A stretch of 64,000 bases of DNA from Inhella inkyongensis (lineage in GTDB: Bacteria > Pseudomonadota > Gammaproteobacteria > Burkholderiales > Burkholderiaceae_C). The stretch lies in NCBI RefSeq assembly GCF_005952805.1, contig NZ_CP040709.1, positions 2,852,001 to 2,916,000 of the forward strand, read 5' to 3'. How positions within the stretch are numbered: position 1 is the stretch's first letter; each line of letters starts with the position of its first letter. The notes under the pieces were generated by a model, which was not told the origin of the DNA, searched no databases, and saw only the letters and a list, made by a program, of their open reading frames with translations. Positions 29,396-40,513 of this stretch are shown here, one piece after another. The position numbers were made by a program, and so were the translations under genes.

Positions 29396-30937
29396 TCATC
29401 CCTGGGCAGGCAATCTCTCGTTCTTGCTGCGCAACTTGTTGAGCGCATTCAGATAGGCCTTCGCCGAGGCGACGATGATGTCCGGGTCAGCCCCAACCGC
29501 ATTCACCACCCGTCCGGCGTGCTGCAGGCGCATGCTCACCTCGCCTTGCGACTCGGAGCTGCCGCTGGAAATGGCGTTGACACTGAATAGAAGCAACTCC
29601 GCGCCGGATTGAAGCTGCGACTCAATGGCGCGCACGCAAGCGTCCACCGGCCCGTTGCCATCGCTCTCAGCCCGGTACTCCACCCCGCCGGCTTCAAACA
29701 CCACCGCCGCGTGCGGCCGCTCGCCCATTTCAGAGCGCTGCGCCAAAGCCAGCAGCCGATAGTGGTCGGGCTCGTGGTCAGCCTGCTCCTCCATCACCAG
29801 GGCCAGAATGTCTTCGTCGAAGACCTCGGCCTTGCGATCGGCCAGATCCTTGAAACGCTGGAAGGCCTCGTTCACTTCGGCCTCACCGTCCAACTGGATG
29901 CCGAGCTGTTCCAGCCGCTGCTTGAAGGCATTGCGGCCACTGAGCTTACCCAGCACGATCTTGTTGGCTGCCCAGCCCACATCCTCGGCGCGCATGATTT
30001 CGTAGGTATCCCTCGCCTTGAGCACGCCGTCTTGGTGAATGCCGCTGGCATGGGCGAAAGCATTGGCGCCGACCACCGCCTTGTTGGGCTGCACCACAAA
30101 GCCGGTGGTCTGGCTGACCAGTCGCGAGGCGGCCACGATCTGGCTGGCATCGATCCCCACTTCCAAACCGAAGTGATCGCGGCGGGTTTTCACAGCCATC
30201 ACCACTTCTTCCAATGAGCAATTGCCGGCTCGTTCGCCCAAACCGTTGATAGTGCACTCAACCTGACGCGCACCGCCAATCTTGACGCCAGCCAGCGAAT
30301 TGGCCACCGCCATGCCCAGGTCGTTATGGCAGTGCACGCTCCAGATGGCCTTGTCGCTATTGGGAATACGCCGGCGCAGGTCGGCGATGAATTCACCATA
30401 GAGCTCAGGGATGGCATAGCCCACGGTGTCGGGAATATTGATGGTGCCAGCGCCCTCGGTAATCACTGCCTCGATGACCCGGCAAAGAAAATCAGGATCG
30501 CTGCGGTAGCCATCTTCAGGAGAGAACTCAACGTCATCACAGTGATTGCGCGCAAAGCGCACCGCCAAGCGCGCCTGCTCCAGTACCTGGTCCCGGGTCA
30601 TGCGCAGCTTCTTCTCCATATGGAGTTCGCTGGTGGCGATGAAGGTGTGAATGCGCGCCGCGTTAGCCCCCCGCAGAGCCTCGGCCGCGCGGCTGAGGTC
30701 GCGGTCGTTGGCCCGCGCCAGCGAGCAGATGCGCGACTCACGCACCGCTTCAGCAATGGCCTTCACCGCCTCGAAGTCGCCTGGGCTGGCCGCAGCAAAT
30801 CCGGCCTCGATCACATCCACCCGCAGGCGCTCCAACTGCCGCGCAATGCGCAGCTTTTCGTCCTTGGTCATCGACGCGCCGGGCGACTGCTCGCCATCGC
30901 GCAAGGTGGTGTCAAAGATGATCAGACGGTCGGCCAT
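29396..30937 (-). CDS. leuA: 2-isopropylmalate synthase
   Basis: First enzyme of leucine synthesis, condensing acetyl-CoA with 2-oxoisovalerate. The 513-residue product starts [20 protein letters not shown], carrying the HMGL-like active-site motif, has [20 protein letters not shown] and [11 protein letters not shown], and ends with the regulatory domain that binds leucine. GGAG lies seven bases before the ATG at 30937, so the TTG at 30949 is rejected. It is preceded by a leucine leader peptide and terminator, so it is controlled by both attenuation and feedback. Confidence 0.96.
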   Translation of the reverse strand: MADRLIIFDTTLRDGEQSPGASMTKDEKLRIARQLERLRVDVIEAGFAAASPGDFEAVKAIAEAVRESRICSLARANDRDLSRAAEALRGANAARIHTFIATSELHMEKKLRMTRDQVLEQARLAVRFARNHCDDVEFSPEDGYRSDPDFLCRVIEAVITEGAGTINIPDTVGYAIPELYGEFIADLRRRIPNSDKAIWSVHCHNDLGMAVANSLAGVKIGGARQVECTINGLGERAGNCSLEEVVMAVKTRRDHFGLEVGIDASQIVAASRLVSQTTGFVVQPNKAVVGANAFAHASGIHQDGVLKARDTYEIMRAEDVGWAANKIVLGKLSGRNAFKQRLEQLGIQLDGEAEVNEAFQRFKDLADRKAEVFDEDILALVMEEQADHEPDHYRLLALAQRSEMGERPHAAVVFEAGGVEYRAESDGNGPVDACVRAIESQLQSGAELLLFSVNAISSGSSESQGEVSMRLQHAGRVVNAVGADPDIIVASAKAYLNALNKLRSKNERLPAQG

Positions 30938-30951
30938 AGGTCGCTCCAAAG

Positions 30952-30995
30952 AGGCAAAAACAAAACGGCCCGCCGAGTTGGACTGGGCGGGCCGT
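30952..30995 (-). terminator. Attenuator terminator of leuA
   Basis: A perfect 10 bp GC-rich stem (30965-30974 with 30986-30995) with an 11-base loop is followed on the minus strand by TTTTGTTTTT. It lies between the leucine leader peptide and leuA, 15 bases before the leuA ATG. This is the terminator that leucine-starved ribosomes stalled on the leader peptide would prevent from forming. Confidence 0.85.
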
Positions 30996-31024
30996 AGAGA
31001 GGGTTCAGCACTGGGCTGGACGCG

Positions 31025-31078
31025 TCAACGCACCCGGAGGCACTCCAGTAGTAGGGTGAAGGTGGGAGTCGACGACAT
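31025..31078 (-). CDS. leuL: leuA leader peptide (leucine attenuator)
   Basis: A 17-residue peptide MSSTPTFTLLLECLRVR with three consecutive leucine codons (CTA CTA CTG) and a fourth leucine (CTC). CTA is rare in this CTG-dominated DNA, which would make translation very sensitive to charged tRNA-Leu. It ends 87 bases before leuA, and the intervening RNA contains an intrinsic terminator. No strong ribosome binding site was seen, which is the main doubt. It lies between pssA (stop at 31116) and leuA. Confidence 0.7.
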   Translation of the reverse strand: MSSTPTFTLLLECLRVR

Positions 31079-31115
31079 GGATTGAATGTAGCAGCGGCCG
31101 TGACGCCATGCTTCG

Positions 31116-31949
31116 TCAACCGTGCAGGCCCGCTTCGTCAGGCTCGTCGGTGGAAGTTGCGATCAGACTGGCGTGTCGCCCCTTCCACCTGCGCCGCCCA
31201 TACTCCACATACCCCGACAGGCTGTAGCAACAGAACAGCGCGAACAAAGCGATCGGCGGATGGCTGGACACCAGCGCGATCAAGAGCACGAGCGCCACCA
31301 GCAACGCAAAGGGCACGGAGCGCTTGAGGCTGAAATCCTTGAAGCTGTAGAACGGCGCGTTGGTCACCATCGTCAGCCCGGCATACAGCGTGATGAAGAC
31401 CATCACCCCGCTCAGCCAGGGGTGGGTCTGGGGGCCCCAGCCGGCATCCACCGCCAGCCAGATCGAGCCCGCCACCAAGGCCGCCGCGGCCGGGCTGGGC
31501 AGGCCTTGGAAGAAGCGCCTATCGATGATGCCGATATTGGTGTTGAAGCGTGCCAGTCGCAGCGCCGCACAGGCGCAGTAGACAAAGGCTGCGATCCAGC
31601 CGAGCTTGCCCAAGTCCCGCAAAGCCCATTCATAGGCCACCAGGGCCGGGGCAGCGCCAAAGCTGACCATGTCCGAGAGGCTGTCCATCTGCTCGCCAAA
31701 GGCCGACTGGGTGCCGGTCATGCGCGCCACGCGGCCGTCCAGGCTGTCGAGCACCATGGCGCAAAAGATACCAATGGCCGCATTCTCAAACCGCCCGTTC
31801 ATGGCCATGACGATGGCATAGAAGCCCCCGAACAAGGCCGCCAGGGTGAACAGATTGGGCAAAACATAAAGCCCCTTGCGCGGCTTGCGCGCAGGGGCTT
31901 CATGCGGATCGAGCTCGGAGTCGGGGAAGTCGTTGGGGGCTTCGTTCAT
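31116..31949 (-). CDS. pssA: CDP-diacylglycerol--serine O-phosphatidyltransferase
   Basis: Makes phosphatidylserine, the precursor of phosphatidylethanolamine, in the inner membrane. The 277-residue protein has several hydrophobic helices and the CDP-alcohol phosphotransferase signature DGRVARMTGTQSAFGEQMD...D, with its aspartates, near residues 70-95. It lies between ilvC and leuA on the same strand, a Burkholderiales arrangement that puts a phospholipid gene inside a branched-chain amino-acid cluster. Confidence 0.93.
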   Translation of the reverse strand: MNEAPNDFPDSELDPHEAPARKPRKGLYVLPNLFTLAALFGGFYAIVMAMNGRFENAAIGIFCAMVLDSLDGRVARMTGTQSAFGEQMDSLSDMVSFGAAPALVAYEWALRDLGKLGWIAAFVYCACAALRLARFNTNIGIIDRRFFQGLPSPAAAALVAGSIWLAVDAGWGPQTHPWLSGVMVFITLYAGLTMVTNAPFYSFKDFSLKRSVPFALLVALVLLIALVSSHPPIALFALFCCYSLSGYVEYGRRRWKGRHASLIATSTDEPDEAGLHG

Positions 31950-31974
31950 CCGTGCATTATCGAGAGACGGGGGC

Positions 31975-33505
<1,531 letters not shown>

Positions 33506-33514
33506 GTCGCCCCC

Positions 33515-35296
33515 TCAGAGATCTTCCGAGCCCAGGAGCATCTCAGTGATGCCCTTGCCCGCCTGCACCATGGGCCAGACGTTTTCGCTGGGGTCGGTGC
33601 GGATGTCCAAAAACACGGTGCGGTCCTTGAGGCGAATCGCCTCCTTCAAGGCGGCCTCCACTTCGCTGGGGTGCTCCACCCGAATGCCCACATGGCCATA
33701 GGCCTCGGCCAGCTTCACAAAGTCCGGCAGCGCATCCATATAGCTGTGGCTATAGCGCCCGCCGTAATCAAGCTGCTGCCACTGGCGCACCATGCCCAGG
33801 TAGCGGTTGTTGAGCGCAATGATCTTGACCGGCGTCTTGTACTGCAAGCAGGTCGAGAGCTCTTGAATACACATTTGGATCGAGCCCTCTCCGGTGATGC
33901 AAAACACATCTGAATCCGGCTTGGCCAGCTTGATGCCCATGGCATAGGGCAGACCCACGCCCATGGTGCCCAGGCCACCGCTGTTGATCCAACGCCGCGG
34001 CGCATCAAAGCGGAAGTACTGCGCCGCCCACATCTGGTGCTGCCCCACATCCGACGTGACATAGCAATCGCTATCGCGCGTCAGCTCCCAGAGCTTTTCC
34101 ACCACCGCCTGCGGTTTGATGAGGGTGTCGCTGGGCTTGTAGGCCAGGCATTCCCGGGCGCGCCACTCGCGAATTTGGCGCCACCAGGCATTGAGATGCT
34201 CCGGCTGAGGTCGCTCACGCGCCTCCTTGATCTGATGGATCAGCTCCTGCAGCACCTCTTTCACATCTCCGACGATAGGGATGTCGACCTTGACGCGCTT
34301 GGAGATCGAACTGGGATCGATGTCCACATGAATGATCTTGCGCGCCACTTGGCCGAAGTGCTTGGGGTTGCCGATCACCCGATCATCAAAGCGCGCGCCC
34401 ACGGCCAACAGCACATCACAGTGCTGCATGGTCATATTGGCCTCGTAGGTGCCGTGCATCCCAAGCATGCCCAAGAAGCGCGGATCCGTCCCCGGCATCG
34501 CCCCCAAACCCATCAAGGTGTTCGTGCAGGGGAAGCCGAGCAGGTCAACCAACTCCCGCAGTTCGGCGGTCGCCTCGCCCAGGATCACGCCGCCGCCCGT
34601 GTAGATGTAAGGGCGCTGAGCACTCATCAGGAGCTGCACCGCCTTGCGAATTTGACCCGGGTGCCCCTTCTTCACCGGCTGATAGCTGCGCATGTGCAGC
34701 GTGGCCGGGTACTCAAACGCCGTCTTGTGCAGCGACACGTCTTTGGGGATGTCCACCACCACCGGCCCAGGGCGCCCGGTGCGGGCGATGTGGAAGGCCT
34801 TCTTCATCGTCAGCGCCAGGTCTTTGACGTCCTTGACGAGAAAGTTGTGCTTGACCACCGGCCGGGTGATGCCCACCGTGTCGCATTCCTGGAAGGCATC
34901 CAGGCCGATGGCTGCGGTGGGCACCTGCCCGGTCACGATCACCATCGGGATCGAGTCCATATAGGCCGTGGCAATGCCCGTGATGGCATTCGTCACCCCC
35001 GGACCTGAGGTCACCAGGGCAACGCCCACTTCTCCGGTGGCCCTTGCATAGCCATCGGCCGCATGGATGGCCGCCTGTTCGTGGCGCACCAGCACATGCT
35101 GAATGGTTTGTTGTTTGTAGAGCGCGTCGTAGATGTAGAGCACGGCACCGCCGGGATAGCCCCACAAATACTTGACACCTTCTTGCTGCAGGCAGCGCAC
35201 CATGATTTCGGCGCCCATCAGCTCCTGCCCCGACGCTTCTGGCCCCTCGGCCGGCGCGGTCGTGCGCGCCTTGCTTTCCGCATTCACAGCGGTCAT
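33515..35296 (-). CDS. ilvB: Acetolactate synthase large (catalytic) subunit, biosynthetic
   Basis: TPP- and FAD-dependent enzyme that makes acetolactate, the first common step of branched-chain amino-acid synthesis. The 593-residue protein has the glutamate-bearing TPP region (VRHEQAAIHAADGYAR), FAD-domain segments and the GDG-N type motif region GEGSIQMCIQELST...LNNRYLG. The ATG at 35296 has a perfect AGGAGG six bases upstream; GTG at 35317 would add seven residues. A short ORF ends two bases before this start and may couple translation. Confidence 0.96.
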   Translation of the reverse strand: MTAVNAESKARTTAPAEGPEASGQELMGAEIMVRCLQQEGVKYLWGYPGGAVLYIYDALYKQQTIQHVLVRHEQAAIHAADGYARATGEVGVALVTSGPGVTNAITGIATAYMDSIPMVIVTGQVPTAAIGLDAFQECDTVGITRPVVKHNFLVKDVKDLALTMKKAFHIARTGRPGPVVVDIPKDVSLHKTAFEYPATLHMRSYQPVKKGHPGQIRKAVQLLMSAQRPYIYTGGGVILGEATAELRELVDLLGFPCTNTLMGLGAMPGTDPRFLGMLGMHGTYEANMTMQHCDVLLAVGARFDDRVIGNPKHFGQVARKIIHVDIDPSSISKRVKVDIPIVGDVKEVLQELIHQIKEARERPQPEHLNAWWRQIREWRARECLAYKPSDTLIKPQAVVEKLWELTRDSDCYVTSDVGQHQMWAAQYFRFDAPRRWINSGGLGTMGVGLPYAMGIKLAKPDSDVFCITGEGSIQMCIQELSTCLQYKTPVKIIALNNRYLGMVRQWQQLDYGGRYSHSYMDALPDFVKLAEAYGHVGIRVEHPSEVEAALKEAIRLKDRTVFLDIRTDPSENVWPMVQAGKGITEMLLGSEDL

Positions 35297-35297
35297 A

Positions 35298-35330
35298 TCA
35301 ACCTCCTGGGTTTCCACCTGGAAAACTCAT
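35298..35330 (-). CDS. Possible upstream leader ORF of ilvB
   Basis: A 10-residue ORF (MSFPGGNPGG) has a strong ribosome binding site (GAGGAGGGG, five bases before its ATG), and its TGA lies two bases before the ilvB ATG. It lies in a different frame from ilvB. No branched-chain residues are present, so it does not look like a classical attenuator peptide; reinitiation or coupling is more likely. Existence as a translated peptide is inferred only from the ribosome binding site and spacing. The rest of the gap up to 35502 shows no clear promoter. Confidence 0.4.
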   Translation of the reverse strand: MSFPGGNPGG

Positions 35331-35502
35331 CGGTTCCCCTCCTCGCGTCCTTGTGAGACGGGCTTGGGATCGCTTGGCACCCGGCCGCCAGGGACCGGGA
35401 GTGAGGCCATTATCAGCAGCGTTCATGCGCGCGCCGTCCCGACTGACTTCTCCAATCGCGAAGCCTGCGCGTCACTGATAATCCGCGCCCCTTTGCCCCG
35501 GC

Positions 35503-36078
35503 GTGGCGGATTTGGCTTCCGATACCGAACTCAACGACTTCCTGCGTTCCATCGAGCGGCGTGCCTTCAAACGCACCGCATACATGGTGCGTGACGACGA
35601 TGCCGCACTGGACATCGTGCAGGACGCCATGATCCGCCTGGCTCAGCATTACGCGCACCGTCCGGCCGAGGAATTGCCGCTGCTGTTCCAGCGCATCCTC
35701 TCCAACGCCACCATGGACTGGTTCCGGCGCCAAAAAGTGCGCAAGGCCGTCATGGTCAATCTGTCAGACTTCGAGGGCGACGACCCCGACGATGGTTTTG
35801 ACTTGCTGGGGGCCATCACCGGCGGGGATGGCGCGTTGGGTGCCCTGAGCGCCGCGGATGAAGTGGAAAAGGCCGAAATACTGGCCCTGATTGATGAAGA
35901 AGTGCAGAAGTTGCCCACGCGTCAACGCGAAGCCTTCATGCTGCGTTACTGGGAAGAATTCGATGTTGCTGAGACCGCCAGCGCCATGGGCTGTTCCGAA
36001 GGCAGTGTGAAAACACATTGCTCCAGAGCCGTTCACGCGTTGGCCAAAGCATTGACCGCACGGGGAATCCGACCATGA
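35503..36078 (+). CDS. ECF-type RNA polymerase sigma factor
   Basis: A 191-residue sigma-70-family protein with region 2 (about residues 13-80, including AALDIVQDAMIRLAQHY and TMDWFRRQKVR) and region 4 (about 125-185, LPTRQREAFMLRYWEEFDVAETASAMGCSEGSVKTH split over the helix-turn-helix). Regions 1 and 3 are absent, as in ECF sigmas. The start is GTG at 35503. Its stop overlaps the DUF3619 start (ATGA), and three further genes follow with the same overlap, so the four are translated as a unit. The next gene product has one membrane helix and could be its anti-sigma factor, which is an inference. Confidence 0.88.
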   Translation: MADLASDTELNDFLRSIERRAFKRTAYMVRDDDAALDIVQDAMIRLAQHYAHRPAEELPLLFQRILSNATMDWFRRQKVRKAVMVNLSDFEGDDPDDGFDLLGAITGGDGALGALSAADEVEKAEILALIDEEVQKLPTRQREAFMLRYWEEFDVAETASAMGCSEGSVKTHCSRAVHALAKALTARGIRP

Positions 36079-36542
36079 AGCCGAACCAGACCCAAACCAG
36101 CCACGAACAGGCCATTGACCGCCTGGGCGCCGCTTTGGCCAAACCGCTTCAACAACAGGCCGACACCCTTGCCCCGGAAATCACGGCGCGGCTGGAGGCA
36201 GCGCGACAGCAGGCACTTGCGGCCGCTCGCGCCACGCGCGAAGCCAGCGCGGTGCAGGTCAGCGGCCTGGGCCAGGCCGCCCTCAGCGGCCCTGGCGGCA
36301 AGCGCCGCCTCGGCTTGGCGTGGATCCCTGCCTTGGCCTTGGTGCTGGGCTTGGCCTTGCTGTCGCAAGGTCAATGGTTGCAGCAAGTCCTGGGTCTTGG
36401 CGAAGTCGATACCCAGTTGCTGAAAGATCAGCTGCCGCCCAATGCCTACGGCGATCCGGGATTCAACGAGTACTTGGACGAAGAGGAGCCGAAAGATCCG
36501 GCCGCCGAACCGCCCGCAGACGAAGTGGATTCCGGCGCATGA
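36075..36542 (+). CDS. DUF3619 single-pass membrane protein, candidate anti-sigma factor
   Basis: A 155-residue protein with a soluble N-terminal half rich in Gln/Ala/Arg helices (1-78), one transmembrane helix at about 80-97, a short amphipathic segment and a very acidic Pro/Glu/Asp tail (136-155). This fits DUF3619, known mostly from Burkholderiales. The ATGA overlap with the upstream sigma gene and the cytoplasm-membrane-periplasm layout resemble anti-sigma factors, but no ZAS zinc motif (HxxxCxxC) is present. Function is unproven. Confidence 0.82.
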   Translation: MKPNQTQTSHEQAIDRLGAALAKPLQQQADTLAPEITARLEAARQQALAAARATREASAVQVSGLGQAALSGPGGKRRLGLAWIPALALVLGLALLSQGQWLQQVLGLGEVDTQLLKDQLPPNAYGDPGFNEYLDEEEPKDPAAEPPADEVDSGA

Positions 36543-37146
36543 GGGCTTTAACAGCCCTGACGCTGTCCGCTTGCTGTGCTTTCGGCGGCGCATCTCTGGG
36601 CTGGGCACAGGAACCCACACCGCCGCTCGCGGCCGCCAGCCGCCCTTGGTCCGCCCTCAGGGCCGACCAGCGAGAGATCTTGAAAACCCTGGGCTCCCAG
36701 TGGCAGCAGTTGGACGCCTCCGATCAAGAAAAGTGGCTGACCGTGGCCGCGCGCTACCCCAAGCTTGAGGCCGAGGAGCAGCAGCGACTGCAGGCACGGA
36801 TGGCGCAATGGGCGCAAATGTCGCCCGCCCAACGCACGCAGGTGCGCATCGGCTGGCAAGACGCGCAGCGCGTCAAACCCCAAGAACGACAGGCCAAGTG
36901 GGAGCGCTACCAAGCACTCACCGAGGAGCAACGCGAAGCGCTCAAACTCCGGGCCAGCCAGCGACCCGCGCGTCTGATCGTGCCCGCTGCGGGGCAATCC
37001 TTGCCGCCGCTGATGGCACAGGCCCGGGCCGGGGTCAGCACCATCACGCCGGGGTCTCGCTCGGCGCCCTCCCCCCTGCATCCCCTGCCCTTGTCACGCC
37101 TGGATCCGCAGACTCTGCTGCCCAAGTCGGGCACTCCCCACAAGCA

Positions 37147-37150
<4 letters not shown>
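36539..37150 (+). CDS. DUF3106 secreted protein with LTxxQ-like repeats
   Basis: A 203-residue protein with a signal peptide (cleavage near ASLGWA-QE, residue 23) and a helical domain in which short motifs recur: LRADQREIL (40), LDASDQEKW (58), MSPAQRTQV (94), KPQERQAKW (113) and LTEEQREAL (127). These resemble LTxxQ motifs of periplasmic stress proteins such as Spy and CpxP, though the similarity is short. The tail is Pro/Ser-rich. It overlaps both neighbours by four bases and is likely periplasmic. Confidence 0.8.
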
Positions 37151-38033
<883 letters not shown>

Positions 38034-39683
38034 TTAAGCACGGAAGCGGTTGGTGATTGGGTAGCGCCAATCGCGACCAAAACTGCGGTGCGTGATGCGA
38101 ATGCCGATTGGCGCTTGGCGGCGTTTGTACTCGCTGAGCTTGATCAGCTTTGTGACGCGCTCGACCGCCTCAGGCGCGAAGCCTTCGGCCAGCAGTTGCT
38201 CCACCGACGCGTCCTCTTCCATATAGCGCGCCAGGATGGCGTCCAGCACCGCATAGGGCGGCAGGCTGTCCTCGTCCTTCTGGTCGGGCCGTAGCTCGGC
38301 TGACGGGGGCCGCTCGATGATGCGCAGCGGAATCACCTCTTGTTCACGATTGCGCCAGCGCGCCAGCCGGAATACCAGGGTCTTGGCCACGTCTTTGATG
38401 ACCGCGAACCCCCCGGCCATGTCGCCATAGAGCGTGCAGTAGCCGGTGGCCATCTCGCTCTTGTTGCCCGTCGTCAGCACCAGAGAACCAAACTTGTTGG
38501 ACAGCGCCATCAACAATGTGCCGCGGATGCGGGCCTGGAGGTTCTCTTCCGTGGTGTCGGCCGTACGGCCCGCAAACAAGGGCGCCAGGGCGGCGTTGAA
38601 GTCGGCGAACAGCGGACTGATGCCGATTTCGTCATAGCGCACGCCCAGCCGCTCGGCCATGTCGCGCGCATCGATCCAAGAGATGTCGGCCGTATAGGGC
38701 GAGGGCATCATCACCGCCCTCACCTTGTCGGCACCCAGGGCGTCCACCGCGATGGCCAGCACCAGGGCGGAGTCAATGCCGCCGGACAGACCAATGACCA
38801 CCCCGGGGAAGCCATTCTTACCAATGTAATCACGCACACCGCAGACCAAGGCCTGCCAGACCTGCGCCTCCAGCTCCGGCAGCGGGGCCAGCGGTCCCCG
38901 CGGCTGCGGGTCTAAGTCCACCAGCAACAGGTCTTCCTGGAACAGAGGCGCGCGCGCCGCGATACCGCCCTGCGCGTCCAACGCAAAGGAAGCGCCGTCA
39001 AACACGACCTCGTCCTGCCCGCCACAGAGATGGGCATAAAGCAAGGGCAGTCCATGACGAGTCGCCGCTTGCGCCATGCGGGCCTCACGCTCCGCCGTCT
39101 TGCCCATGTGGAAGGGCGAGGCATTGATGACCGCCAAGATCTCCGCCCCGGCGGCATGCGCGGCGTCGACCGGCTCATCGAACCAAGCGTCTTCACAGAT
39201 CAGCAGACCCAGCTTGCGTCCAGCCACTTCAAAAACCAGGGGGCCCAGGCCGGCCTCGCGCCCGCTGCGAAAGTAGCGCCGCTCGTCAAACACTTGGTAG
39301 TTGGGCAGTTCGCGCTTGGCGTAGCGGCCCAGTTCCTGGCCATCGCGCAGCACCACCGCGCCATTCAGGCAAGGCGCAGCCTGGCGCGAGCGCCCGCGCT
39401 CGATGCCTTCCAGGGCCAGCGGCAAACCCACTACCACGGTCAATCCAGGGCAGACGCGCAGCGCCTCGCGCAAGTCGGCCAAGGAAGATTCGCAGGCCTC
39501 CAGAAACGCCGGCCGCAACAGCAAGTCCTCAGGCGGATAGCCGCACAGCGCGAGCTCAGGCGTCAGCAACAAATGCGCGCCGTCCGCATGGGCCGCCTGA
39601 GCGACCGCCAGGATGCGGCGGGCATTGCCGGCCAAGTCGCCGACCGTGACATTGATCTGGCCCAGCGCAACGCGAAGACTCAT
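38034..39683 (-). CDS. nadE: Glutamine-dependent NAD(+) synthase
   Basis: Makes NAD from deamido-NAD using glutamine. The 549-residue fusion has an N-terminal nitrilase-type amidase domain (catalytic E in LLLTPELALCGYPPEDLL, cysteine in LGLLICEDAWFDEP) and a C-terminal ATP-pyrophosphatase domain with VIGLSGGIDSALVLAIAVDALG and TTGNKSEMATGYCTLYGDMAGGF split by the active site. ATG at 39683 has GGAGC upstream; TTG at 39692 is rejected. It is upstream of glnB, linking nitrogen sensing and NAD supply. Confidence 0.95.
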   Translation of the reverse strand: MSLRVALGQINVTVGDLAGNARRILAVAQAAHADGAHLLLTPELALCGYPPEDLLLRPAFLEACESSLADLREALRVCPGLTVVVGLPLALEGIERGRSRQAAPCLNGAVVLRDGQELGRYAKRELPNYQVFDERRYFRSGREAGLGPLVFEVAGRKLGLLICEDAWFDEPVDAAHAAGAEILAVINASPFHMGKTAEREARMAQAATRHGLPLLYAHLCGGQDEVVFDGASFALDAQGGIAARAPLFQEDLLLVDLDPQPRGPLAPLPELEAQVWQALVCGVRDYIGKNGFPGVVIGLSGGIDSALVLAIAVDALGADKVRAVMMPSPYTADISWIDARDMAERLGVRYDEIGISPLFADFNAALAPLFAGRTADTTEENLQARIRGTLLMALSNKFGSLVLTTGNKSEMATGYCTLYGDMAGGFAVIKDVAKTLVFRLARWRNREQEVIPLRIIERPPSAELRPDQKDEDSLPPYAVLDAILARYMEEDASVEQLLAEGFAPEAVERVTKLIKLSEYKRRQAPIGIRITHRSFGRDWRYPITNRFRA

Positions 39684-39700
39684 CGGACTCAAGCTCCAAA

Positions 39701-39726
39701 TAAAAAAGGGCGGCCGAAGCCGCCCG
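39701..39726 (-). terminator. Terminator after ppa
   Basis: The stem GGGCGGC/GCCGCCC (39708-39714 with 39719-39725) closes a CGAA-type tetraloop and is followed on the minus strand by six T residues. It ends the ppa transcript 32 bp after its stop codon and lies just upstream of nadE. Confidence 0.85.
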
Positions 39727-39757
39727 CATCATGCCCTGGGGTTCAGGCCTTGAGGGT

Positions 39758-40297
39758 TCAAGCCTTGTTCTTGGCAGCCCAAGCCGCCATACCGTTCTTG
39801 ACTTCCTCGATGGCGCCAGCCGGGCCTTCCCAACCCTGCACCTTGACCCACTTGCCCTCTTCCAGATCCTTGTAGTGCTCGAAGAAGTGTTGGATCGCCT
39901 TCAGGCGCATGGGGTTCAGGTCCTCATGCGTCTTCCACTGCGAGTAGATGGGCAGGATCTTGTCGGTCGGCACGGCGAGCAGCTTGCTGTCGCCACCGGC
40001 CTCGTCTTCCATCTTCAGGATGCCCAAGGGGCGGCAGGTGACCACCACGCCCGGGATCAGCGGCACCGGGGTGATCACCAGCACATCCACCGGATCCCCA
40101 TCGTCGGCCAGGGTCTGCGGGATGTAGCCGTAATTGCAGGGGTAGTGCATGGCCGTGCCCATGAAGCGGTCCACGAACAGCGCACCGGTTTCTTCATCGA
40201 CCTCGTACTTGATCGGGTCCCCGTTCATCGGAATCTCGATGATGACGTTGAACTGTTCGGGCGCCTTCGCGCCAGGGGTCACGTTGTGCAGACTCAT
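39758..40297 (-). CDS. ppa: Inorganic pyrophosphatase (soluble, family I)
   Basis: Hydrolyses pyrophosphate in the cytoplasm. The 179-residue enzyme has the family signature DGDPVDVLV with metal-binding aspartates and the conserved [19 protein letters not shown] and [13 protein letters not shown] blocks. The start at 40297 has AGGAG eight bases upstream; the longer ORF is rejected. It is divergent from hppA, so both soluble and membrane pyrophosphatases flank one short intergenic region. Confidence 0.97.
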   Translation of the reverse strand: MSLHNVTPGAKAPEQFNVIIEIPMNGDPIKYEVDEETGALFVDRFMGTAMHYPCNYGYIPQTLADDGDPVDVLVITPVPLIPGVVVTCRPLGILKMEDEAGGDSKLLAVPTDKILPIYSQWKTHEDLNPMRLKAIQHFFEHYKDLEEGKWVKVQGWEGPAGAIEEVKNGMAAWAAKNKA

Positions 40298-40513
40298 GAA
40301 TGCGGCTCCTGGGAAAACCCGCATTCTAGGCACCCCAAGGAGGCGGCCCAGTCACTTGCTATCGATCAAACAAGGGGTTTGGAGAGGCGAACTAACCCTG
40401 AGCTCTCTGGTTATCCCCCGGCATCCGCCCTGCCAAGCCTGCCTAGCATCCGCGCGCGGCACCGACTGGAGGGTCGGCGCCCTTTCTGTTCGGCTTGAAT
40501 TGGAGTGGACCGC
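40298..40513. promoter_or_regulatory. Divergent ppa-hppA intergenic region
   Basis: On the minus strand TAGAATGC (40328-40321) lies 26 bases before the ppa ATG and looks like a -10 element without a clear -35. On the plus strand no convincing hppA promoter is visible; the hppA ribosome binding site GGAG is at 40502-40505. The rest of the 216 bp shows no RNA or repeat that I could recognise. Confidence 0.4.
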
